From NCBI GenBank assembly GCA_003132905.1, contig PKZC01000265.1, positions 11,187 to 16,602 of the forward strand: a stretch of 5,416 nt of DNA, given 5' to 3'. A program made the translations under genes and the position numbers. This document shows positions 1 to 5,416 of the stretch, piece after piece (the first letter of the stretch is position 1; every line of letters starts with the position of its first letter). The notes beneath the pieces were generated by a model. It saw only the letters and a list, made by a program, of their open reading frames with translations. It did no database searches and was not told the origin of the DNA. The stretch comes from Bryobacterales bacterium. Its GTDB lineage: Bacteria > Acidobacteriota > Terriglobia > Bryobacterales > Bryobacteraceae.

Positions 1-1525
1 GCCACTCGCCGCCCGAGAGATCCACGCCGCCTTCGAACCGCCGGCCCAACATCTGATCCAGGCCGCCGGCGAAACGGGTGAGCAAACGATCGGCGCGGCT
101 TTTCTCGGCAGCAGCCCAAAGCGCGTCGTCGTCGTCGACGTGATCGATCCGGCCCACGCCAATATTCATGCGCGCCGGCATGTCGTAGCGCACAAAATCC
201 TGAAAGATGACGCCGATCTCTTTGTGCAGTTCCTCGACGCTATATTCGCGGAGGTCGGTTCCATCCAGTAGGATGACGCCACTGGTGGGATCGTAAAGCC
301 GCGCGAGCAACTTCACCAGCGTGGTTTTTCCCTGCCCGTTTTCACCCACCAGCGCGACATGCTCGCCAGGCTGCAGGCGAAAATTCAGATTGTTGAGAAT
401 CAGACGCGAGGTCCCTGGATAATGGAAGCAGACGTCCTTGAATTCGAAGCCCGCGCGGATCGGCCGGGGAATCGATAAAGCGTTGGGCTTCGAGCGAATG
501 CTGGGCTGTACTTTGAGGAAATCCACTAAATCGGTCAAATGCAGCGCCTGATCGGCAATGTGAGAGAACAACGAAAAGACGCCCTGTAACTGGGTGCTGG
601 AACCGGCGACGGCGCCGGTAAGAAGAACCAGCTTTCCAATCGTGATATGCCCCTGCAGCGCCTGCCAGACCAGAAATACATAGCTGCCGTAGTAGCCAAC
701 GGATCCAAAGACCGCGAATATCGATCCCCACAGCAAGCGCCGGCGCGTCAGGCCGATGTTTTTGCGAATGATGCCGCCGGTTAGCGACGCATACCTGTCG
801 TGCAGATGGCCACCCAAGCCAAACAGCTTCACTTCCTTGGCGTTTTCCTTGCTGGTGCCGATGATGCGCAGGTAGTCCAGTTCGCGGCGCACGGGAGTGA
901 TCTCATGCGCGAGCGAGTAGCCGAGAAATGCGAAATGGCTTTCGCCCATGAACGCCGGCGCCGTACAAATGACCAGCAAAAGGAACAGCCAGGGAGAATA
1001 GAAAATGACGGCGGCGGAAAGAGAAATCAGCGTGATGGATTGCAATAACAGCCGGCCCATCGCGTTCAGCATCCCAATGCGATCGGTGGCTTGCTGGCGC
1101 GCGCGTTCCAGGACGTCATGGAAAGCTGGGTCTTCGAACGATGCTAGATCCAGGCGCGTGGAGTGCTTGATCAGGCGCAGGCTCACCTCGCGCGTAAACT
1201 CGTCAGCCAAGCGAGCGTCTGTGTAATCGATGGTGCGGCCCAACAACTGGTTCATGGCAGCCAGCGCAAATTCAGCGGCGAGCAGCCACCACATCAGCGG
1301 CGGCATGGTGGCCGTATGCTTGGCGCCAATCAGATCTAGGATCATCTGCGTGACGCCGAGAATCGCCAGTGGAATTAGCGCGCTGACCAGCCGTAGTGCG
1401 ATGCCGCTGGCAACCACTTTGGGCGCGGCGTCCCATATCAGGCGCAGCACAGGCGGCACATTGCGCAACGCCGCAAGGCGTTTGGTCCAAGAGGTCTCGC
1501 TTGAGGAGGACACGGCAGAAGCCAT
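1..1525 (-). CDS. ABC exporter, fused permease and ATPase (C-terminus cut off by window edge)
   Basis: An open frame of 508 codons runs from an ATG at 1525 to the left edge with no stop. It encodes a half-transporter that should work as a homodimer in the inner membrane, using ATP to export a substrate. Residues 1-35 are a polar lead. Hydrophobic stretches at about 41-63, 75-95, 158-194 and 265-312 form the membrane domain (about six helices). The ATPase domain starts near 360: Walker A GENGQGKTT at 394-402, Q-loop FQDF at 441-444 and signature LSGGEW at 503-508. Walker B, D-loop and H-loop lie outside the window; about 85-95 residues are probably missing. An in-frame TAA two codons before the ATG bounds the start; the Shine-Dalgarno match (AGGA, spacer about 13) is weak. 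The FQDF-VRY and LSGGEW motifs recall lantibiotic-type exporters such as NisT, but the substrate cannot be told. There is no C39 peptidase domain at the N-terminus. Confidence 0.9.
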   Translation of the reverse strand, partial: MASAVSSSSETSWTKRLAALRNVPPVLRLIWDAAPKVVASGIALRLVSALIPLAILGVTQMILDLIGAKHTATMPPLMWWLLAAEFALAAMNQLLGRTIDYTDARLADEFTREVSLRLIKHSTRLDLASFEDPAFHDVLERARQQATDRIGMLNAMGRLLLQSITLISLSAAVIFYSPWLFLLLVICTAPAFMGESHFAFLGYSLAHEITPVRRELDYLRIIGTSKENAKEVKLFGLGGHLHDRYASLTGGIIRKNIGLTRRRLLWGSIFAVFGSVGYYGSYVFLVWQALQGHITIGKLVLLTGAVAGSSTQLQGVFSLFSHIADQALHLTDLVDFLKVQPSIRSKPNALSIPRPIRAGFEFKDVCFHYPGTSRLILNNLNFRLQPGEHVALVGENGQGKTTLVKLLARLYDPTSGVILLDGTDLREYSVEELHKEIGVIFQDFVRYDMPARMNIGVGRIDHVDDDDALWAAAEKSRADRLLTRFAGGLDQMLGRRFEGGVDLSGGEW

Positions 1526-1690
1526 CCGTTATCGGCGTTCCTGTTGCAACTAAGTGGCCGCAGACTAGGAGGTCGAAATTCAATGTTAACACCTTGAAAC
1601 GACGATGATTATTTCAGCCGACGGATTTGAAGAACCGCGCCACGCCTACCGCAAATTCTGCCCGGAGCTGGAAGTTGTTTCCGGTTGGCC
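1526..1690. other. Intergenic gap between NicO transporter and ABC exporter genes
   Basis: These 165 bases separate two minus-strand genes and include the most AT-rich pocket of the neighbourhood (about 1575-1618). I looked for a rho-independent terminator after the transporter stop and found only a 4-bp GGAA/TTCC hairpin with no T-run, so transcription may continue into the ABC gene. No convincing -35/-10 pair for the ABC gene stands out on the minus strand. On the plus strand there is an AGGAGGT followed by an ATG and a four-codon frame, described as a finding. The gap is long enough to hold a promoter, so a separate transcript for the exporter is possible. Confidence 0.6.
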
Positions 1691-2563
1691 TTATCCAGCC
1701 ATCCACTGCGGCCGAATCCAGCCCAAGGAAACGCCCGTCATCAGGATGCCAAGACCCATCACTATGGCAGCCGATGCAACCGGCATCCAACGAAAGAACG
1801 GGTTACCGCCGCTGCTTGCCGGCAGCAGATTTTTCGCATAAATCACGAGAACCCCGATGGCCATCAACACCAGCGCCAGCCCTAAGCTGAACGAGACCAG
1901 CAGCAGCAGGCCGAGGCCGACGCGGCGAAGTGCAATCGCGGTGAGTAATAAGACTAAAGCCGACTCGCAGGGGACCAATCCGCCGCTGGCGCCAAGAGCG
2001 ACCAAGCCGGACCACGAGATTTCGTCAGGCATGTGCGTGTGGCCTCCGGGGCCGTGGGAATGCTCGTGGTGTTCATGAACGTGTTCGTGAACGTGATCAT
2101 GCCCATGCGAATGCTCGTGATGAACGTGAGAATGCTCATGGTCATGAGTATGAGAATGCCCGTGATGTGTCCCGCGCAAGCGCTTCAAGAGCATCCAGCC
2201 CCCGATCAGGATGATCGATATCCCCGAGATCGCGCCTAACACTTGCGTCACCTTTTGCGGCACGACGTATTGGAACAAGAACAGCGTGGCGAGCCCCAGT
2301 AAGAAAACTGACACAGTATGCGTAAACGTCACCATGGCGCCTAAGAACGCCGCGTGCTTGAGAGTGCCCCGCGAACCAACCAGGTAAGCCGCCACGATGG
2401 TCTTGCCGTGGCCCGGAGTTAATGCATGCGCGGCGCCCAATACAAACGCGATGCCGATAGCCGTCGCGATCATCCACGGAGTGAGCTGCTGCTGGTGCAG
2501 CAATCGGGTGAGCGCGTCAGTCTGCGGGGCAGCGCCTTGCAACAAAGCAAAAAACGGAAGCAT
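1691..2563 (-). CDS. NicO-family nickel/cobalt transporter with histidine-rich loop
   Basis: The product (290 residues from the chosen start) is an inner-membrane transporter of the NicO/RcnA family, which moves Ni2+/Co2+, usually outward in RcnA-like members. Helix 1 (about 30-48) ends in HALTPGHGKT (46-55), the family's metal-site motif. Helix 2 (71-99) carries FTHT (80-83), and helix 3 is about 108-126. Residues 133-177 hold 23 histidines in 45. Helix 4 follows with GGLVPCES (194-201), then helices at about 214-243 and 259-282, and the stop is TAA. The frame is open up to 2635, but the ATG at 2563 is preferred: it has GGAG with a 5-base spacer and leaves a 20-base gap after the peptidase gene, whereas the longer form would overlap that gene by 52 bases and add residues with no family resemblance. 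From memory, related proteins often carry an N-terminal extracytoplasmic domain of about 200 residues, absent here. Direction of transport and metal preference are inferred, not shown. Confidence 0.9.
   Translation of the reverse strand: MLPFFALLQGAAPQTDALTRLLHQQQLTPWMIATAIGIAFVLGAAHALTPGHGKTIVAAYLVGSRGTLKHAAFLGAMVTFTHTVSVFLLGLATLFLFQYVVPQKVTQVLGAISGISIILIGGWMLLKRLRGTHHGHSHTHDHEHSHVHHEHSHGHDHVHEHVHEHHEHSHGPGGHTHMPDEISWSGLVALGASGGLVPCESALVLLLTAIALRRVGLGLLLLVSFSLGLALVLMAIGVLVIYAKNLLPASSGGNPFFRWMPVASAAIVMGLGILMTGVSLGWIRPQWMAG
2033..2167 (-). repeat. Low-complexity histidine-coding repeat inside the NicO transporter gene
   Basis: This stretch encodes the cytosolic or periplasmic metal-binding loop between helices 3 and 4. 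It is made of CAT/CAC codons alternating mainly with Glu, Asp, Ser, Val and Gly codons. On the plus strand an 11-base element GAATGCTCGTG occurs at 2058-2068 and 2109-2119, with one-base variants at 2130-2140 and 2154-2164. Spacings of 51, 21 and 24 bases are all multiples of three, as expected for in-frame duplication or slippage. Such tracts vary in length between relatives. Confidence 0.8.
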
Positions 2564-2568
2564 CGCCA

Positions 2569-2572
2569 CTCC
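2569..2572 (-). promoter_or_regulatory. Ribosome binding site of the NicO transporter gene
   Basis: GGAG on the minus strand, five bases before the ATG at 2563. It lies in the 20-base gap after the peptidase stop and decides in favour of the 290-residue product over the start at 2635. Confidence 0.65.
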
Positions 2573-2583
2573 GCATTCTACCT

Positions 2584-4617
2584 CTACCAAACCCGGCAAG
2601 GCTGCGCGTGCACCATTGGCTGCCCCAGCCGGCACGCAAAAGCTTTCCCGAACTCCGGCATGTTGGACACAACGCCGTTGATGCGGTACTCATCCGGCGA
2701 GTGTTCATTCGTGATGGCGCCCATCCGTTTGTTCTCCGGGCGTTCGTCGCCGCAGGCCCATTGCGCCATGCCGATGAAGAAGCGCTGATCGGGCGTGAAG
2801 CCGTCCATCGGCTGCAGATCCTGCCCCTTCGTATCGTTCTTCGACGCAAGATATGCCAGCCACGTGCCGCCCAGATCCGCAAGATCCTCGCCTAGCGTCA
2901 GCTTGCCGTTGATTTTGATGTCGTCAATCACGGTGTATTGCGAATATTGGTCGGACACGCACTTGGCGCGCTTCTCAAATTCGTCGGCGTCGCTCTTAGA
3001 CCACCAGTCTTTCAGGTCGCCCTTGGCATCGAACTGGCGGCCTTCATCGTCGAACCCGTGCGTCAATTCGTGACCGATGGTGGCGCCGGTGTCTCCATAG
3101 TTCGGTGCATCGTCCAGCTTCGGATCGAACAGCGGAGGCTGCAACACGCCCGCCGGGAAATTGATGTCGTTCATCTGCCCGTCGTAATAAGCGTTGACGG
3201 TAGGCGGCGTCATTCCCCATTCGGTGCGATCCACCGGCTTGCCGATTTTGTTTAACTGCCTGCGCGATTCGAATATCGTGGCACGCTCTACGTTACCGGC
3301 ATAATCGTCGCGCGATATTTTTATCGAACTGTAGTCACGCCATTTGTCCGGATATCCAATTTTGTTGACCACTGCGTGCAGCTTCTCGAGCGCCTTTTGT
3401 TTAGTCTGCTCGCCCATCCACGGTAGCTGCCGGATTTCGTTTCCCATCGCTGTTTCAATTTCAGTGGTCATCGCCTGGGTCCGCTGCTTGGTATCCGCAG
3501 CGAAAGTCTTCTGGACGAATACCTGGCCCAGCGCCTCACCCAGGTCGCGATCCACACGTCCAACACATCGCTTCCAGCGCGGGGGCATCTCCTTCAAGCC
3601 GCGCAGATATTTGCTGTTGAAATCAAAATTGGCCTGCACGAACGGCGAAGAAAGATAGGGAGCCTTGTCATCCAGCAGGCGCCAGCGCAGATAAGTTTTC
3701 CAATCCGCCACGCTATGCGACTTCAGCTCAGTTTGAATCTCCTTGTAAAACGCGGGCTCGGTGACGTTGACCACCGCTGTATCGGGAACTTGGGCGGTTG
3801 TAAAATACGTGTCCCAACGGAACGATGGCGTCAGTGCTTGTAACTCCGCGGGCGCCATCTTGTGGAACAGCTTGTAGGGATCGCGCTGCTCCACGCGTGT
3901 CAAGGACGCCTTGGCCAGCGCGGTCTCAATGGCCATCACTGTTCGCGCGTCCGCCTTCGCTTTCTGCGGCAACTCGCCACTTAGCTCCAGCATTTTCGCG
4001 ACGTGTTCCAGATATTTGGCGCGCGTCTCTACGGACTTCGCGTCGGTTTTCACGTAGTAGTCGCGATCGGGAAGGCCCAGCCCGCCGGCGGTTGCGAATG
4101 CAATGACGCGCGTCGAATCCGCGTAATCCTGATTGGAGCCAAAGCCGAACAGCACATTTTCACCGGAGAGATGTTGGCGCGCCAAAAGCGCAGGAAGGTC
4201 GGCCAGTGATTTGAGCGCGGCGATCTCATCCAACTCCGGCTTCAATGGCGCGGCTCCAGCTTTTTCCACCGCAGCCTCATCCATGCACGCGTGGAAATAA
4301 TCGCCGATTTCGGTTTCCACTGCGCTGCGATTCGGCGAGGGCTTCGAAGCCTCCTCCAAAATGCCCCACAGAAAGCGCCGGTTGTCTTCTGCGAGCTTGC
4401 CATAAACATCCCAGCTCGATTGATCGGGTGGGATCGGGTTCTTCTTGATCCACTCGCCGCAGGTGTAGTGATAGAAATCCGTGCAGGGGTCGACGGAGCG
4501 ATCCATCGATGTAGTGTCGAGGGTCGGGCTATAAGGCAGGGCCGTCATCGGCGCGTCGGGTTTTGAAGATTGCCCGAACAGAAGGCCAGAAGTCAGCAGC
4601 AGAAGCGTGTATCTCAC
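2584..4617 (-). CDS. Secreted M13-family zinc metallopeptidase (neprilysin/PepO-like), complete
   Basis: A 677-residue endopeptidase of the M13 family, whose members cut short peptides; full family length. Residues 1-16 are a hydrophobic signal peptide (cleavage near 15-17), with no lipobox cysteine. The N-terminal domain opens with DPCTDFYHYTCGEW (43-56). Catalytic domain: NAYY (475-478), zinc motif HELTH (ligands His516 and His520, general base Glu517), third ligand in GEDLAD (Glu577, with Asp581), and the HSPDEYRING segment whose His639 and Arg645 match the neprilysin transition-state and substrate-binding residues. It ends in CRVW, the normal M13 terminus, so the 3' end is intact; the stop is TAG. 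Eight cysteines (45, 53, 111, 351, 553, 622, 662, 674) suit a disulfide-bonded protein outside the cytoplasm. The start is GTG at 4617; the next Met (24) would lose the signal peptide. The NicO gene follows after 20 bases, suggesting co-transcription. All catalytic residues are present, so it should be active; the substrate is unknown. Confidence 0.95.
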   Translation of the reverse strand: MRYTLLLLTSGLLFGQSSKPDAPMTALPYSPTLDTTSMDRSVDPCTDFYHYTCGEWIKKNPIPPDQSSWDVYGKLAEDNRRFLWGILEEASKPSPNRSAVETEIGDYFHACMDEAAVEKAGAAPLKPELDEIAALKSLADLPALLARQHLSGENVLFGFGSNQDYADSTRVIAFATAGGLGLPDRDYYVKTDAKSVETRAKYLEHVAKMLELSGELPQKAKADARTVMAIETALAKASLTRVEQRDPYKLFHKMAPAELQALTPSFRWDTYFTTAQVPDTAVVNVTEPAFYKEIQTELKSHSVADWKTYLRWRLLDDKAPYLSSPFVQANFDFNSKYLRGLKEMPPRWKRCVGRVDRDLGEALGQVFVQKTFAADTKQRTQAMTTEIETAMGNEIRQLPWMGEQTKQKALEKLHAVVNKIGYPDKWRDYSSIKISRDDYAGNVERATIFESRRQLNKIGKPVDRTEWGMTPPTVNAYYDGQMNDINFPAGVLQPPLFDPKLDDAPNYGDTGATIGHELTHGFDDEGRQFDAKGDLKDWWSKSDADEFEKRAKCVSDQYSQYTVIDDIKINGKLTLGEDLADLGGTWLAYLASKNDTKGQDLQPMDGFTPDQRFFIGMAQWACGDERPENKRMGAITNEHSPDEYRINGVVSNMPEFGKAFACRLGQPMVHAQPCRVW

Positions 4618-4631
4618 ATTGCTATGGTAGA

Positions 4632-4637
4632 CCTTCT
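4632..4637 (-). promoter_or_regulatory. Possible weak ribosome binding site of the M13 peptidase gene
   Basis: AGAAGG on the minus strand lies 14 bases before the GTG at 4617. The sequence match is fair but the spacer is longer than usual, so initiation may be weak or use another contact. No better purine-rich site lies closer. Confidence 0.3.
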
Positions 4638-4649
4638 TGACGCTAATAT

Positions 4650-4654
4650 AGGAG
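4650..4654 (+). promoter_or_regulatory. Ribosome binding site that fixes the TTG start of the oxidoreductase
   Basis: AGGAG ends four bases before the TTG at 4659. An in-frame TAA at 4644-4646 rules out any longer start, and no ATG or GTG lies between that stop and the nucleotide-binding motif, so the TTG is the only start that keeps the whole Rossmann fold. Confidence 0.7.
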
Positions 4655-4658
4655 ACGT

Positions 4659-5416
4659 TTGGCCGCTGACATCATTCCAGTCGGATTGGTTGGATTCGGC
4701 ATCGCTGGACGCACCTTCCACGCGCCCGTGATCCGGGCTGTTCCTGGCCTCCACTTAAGCTGCATCGTGCAACGCACGGGCGATTCCGCGCACGAAAAGT
4801 ATCCGGACGTACGCGTGGTCCGGAATATTGATGAACTGCTTGCCGACGAAACCATTCGGTTGGTAGTGATCGCGACACCCAATGCCTCACACTTCGAGTT
4901 CGCACGTCAATGTCTCGTGGCGGGCCGCGATGTGGTGGTCGACAAGCCGTTTACCAATACTTCGAGCGAAGCGCACGAGCTCGACCAACTGGCTCGCTCC
5001 GAAGGTCGCGTGCTCTCTGTTTTTCAGAACCGGCGATGGGATGGCGATTTTCTAACCGTACGGAAACTGATCGGCTCAGGAACGCTCGGGCGCTTGGCGC
5101 TGTTTGAATCGCATTACGATCGCTATCGCCTGGCGCGCCGTCCGAACCAATGGCGCGAAACCACGGGCCCGGGCAGCGGCGTGCTGTTCGATATCGGACC
5201 GCACCTGGTGGATCAAACGCTGGTGCTTTTCGGCATGCCGCAGGCAATCGCCGCAGATGTGCGCATCGAGCGAGAGGATGCGGTGGTCGACGATGCCTTC
5301 GATATCATGCTGCGCTACCCAAAGCTGTCGGTACTGCTGCGAGCCACGATGCTCGCCTGCTCGCCCGGGCCGAGATTCATCCTGAATGGCACGCTTGGAA
5401 CCTACATCAAACACGG
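4659..5416 (+). CDS. Gfo/Idh/MocA-family oxidoreductase, YdgJ-like (C-terminus cut off by window edge)
   Basis: 252 codons are visible from a TTG start, without a stop. The product is a soluble NAD(P)-dependent dehydrogenase of the Gfo/Idh/MocA family, which oxidises or reduces sugars, inositols and related polyols. Residues 7-25 form the first strand and turn of a Rossmann fold with GFGIAG (12-17). IATPN (71-75) follows, then VDKPF (94-98), with the conserved Lys96 of the EKP-type motif. The second domain carries QNRRWDGDF (123-131), FESHYDRYR (149-157) and DIGPHLVD (178-185), whose Asp178, His182 and Asp185 are likely catalytic or substrate contacts. These segments closely match what I remember of E. 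coli YdgJ and its relatives, including the late RFILNGTLGTYIK stretch (239-251). The family is about 345-350 residues long, so roughly 95 are missing to the right. It is divergent from the peptidase gene. The substrate cannot be predicted. Confidence 0.92.
   Translation, partial: MAADIIPVGLVGFGIAGRTFHAPVIRAVPGLHLSCIVQRTGDSAHEKYPDVRVVRNIDELLADETIRLVVIATPNASHFEFARQCLVAGRDVVVDKPFTNTSSEAHELDQLARSEGRVLSVFQNRRWDGDFLTVRKLIGSGTLGRLALFESHYDRYRLARRPNQWRETTGPGSGVLFDIGPHLVDQTLVLFGMPQAIAADVRIEREDAVVDDAFDIMLRYPKLSVLLRATMLACSPGPRFILNGTLGTYIKH

Larger units (their letters stand above)
4618..4658. promoter_or_regulatory. 41-base divergent control region between peptidase and oxidoreductase genes
   Basis: The only non-coding DNA between two divergent genes, so it must hold, or sit very near, both promoters. 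An AT-rich core CTAATATAG (4643-4651) gives TAATAT (4644-4649) on plus and TATATT on minus, each similar to a -10 box. On the minus strand TATATT would place the start of transcription about 20-25 bases before the GTG of the peptidase; the matching -35 would fall inside the oxidoreductase gene and is weak. On the plus strand the same box would give an almost leaderless message, and TTGACG (4637-4642) is too close to it to act as its -35. Promoter assignment is tentative. Confidence 0.45.

Noticed and set aside
342..731. Open frame of 129 codons on the minus strand
   Set aside because: It lies wholly inside the ABC exporter gene on the same strand in another frame; the exporter frame carries Walker A, Q-loop and signature motifs, and this one shows no domain.
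1543..1550. GTTGCAAC perfect palindrome 17 bases before the ABC exporter start
   Set aside because: An 8-base palindrome is expected about once per 256 bases; there is no second copy or flanking symmetry to suggest an operator.
1272..1592. Minus-strand frame starting MLTLNFDLLVCG, considered as a peptide precursor next to the ABC exporter
   Set aside because: It overlaps the exporter's 5' end out of frame, starts with GTG without a good ribosome site, and its Cys content after residue 35 comes from the exporter's alanine- and arginine-rich codons read in another frame.
1605..1890. Plus-strand frames of 78 and 87 codons antisense to the NicO gene
   Set aside because: They are shadows of a gene with clear transporter motifs and have no recognisable domain or credible ribosome site of their own directly upstream.
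2564..2635. Upstream extension of the NicO transporter to a start at 2635
   Set aside because: The extra 24 residues overlap the peptidase gene, are alanine/glycine rich without family resemblance, and the downstream ATG has a good GGAG site.
2875..2892. GEDLAD instead of the more familiar GENxAD in the M13 third-ligand motif
   Set aside because: The metal ligand Glu577 and the supporting Asp581 are both kept; Asn-to-Asp at the intervening position is a mild change and not evidence of altered chemistry.
4951..5414. Minus-strand frames of 98 and 112 codons at the right end
   Set aside because: They are antisense to the oxidoreductase, whose plus-strand frame shows a Rossmann motif, DKPF and GPHLVD; the antisense products have no recognisable features.

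Overview
The window is moderately GC-rich bacterial DNA, densely coding, with four protein genes and no RNA gene, insertion sequence, CRISPR array or phage-like segment that I can see. The best guess for the source is a soil-type Acidobacteriota bacterium, perhaps near Solibacter/Bryobacter. That guess rests on remembered family resemblance: a secreted M13 peptidase with this N-terminus, and a NicO-type metal transporter with HALTPGHGKT and a C-terminal TGVSLGW. It is not a database result.

Layout, left to right. Positions 1-1525 (minus) hold most of an ABC exporter with a fused membrane domain and ATPase domain; its last part lies off the left edge. After a 165-base gap, 1691-2563 (minus) encodes a six-helix NicO-family nickel/cobalt transporter with a very histidine-rich loop. 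Twenty bases further, 2584-4617 (minus) encodes a complete secreted M13 (neprilysin/PepO-like) zinc metallopeptidase. A 41-base divergent intergenic region (4618-4658) separates it from a plus-strand Gfo/Idh/MocA-family NAD(P)-dependent oxidoreductase (4659 to the right edge), which resembles E. coli YdgJ and lacks its C-terminal part.

The peptidase and the metal transporter are so close that they are probably co-transcribed in the order peptidase then transporter. The ABC exporter lies downstream on the same strand and could be read from the same transcript or from its own promoter in the 165-base gap. The divergent oxidoreductase is probably unrelated metabolically but shares the tiny control region. 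Both genes flanking that region start with non-ATG codons (GTG and TTG).

I do not see a convincing new multi-gene system. The points most worth a second look are the short form of the NicO transporter without the usual N-terminal extracytoplasmic domain, its pairing with a zinc peptidase, the lantibiotic-exporter-like ATPase motifs of the ABC protein, and the compact divergent start region with its overlapping ATG-TGA/GTG arrangement.
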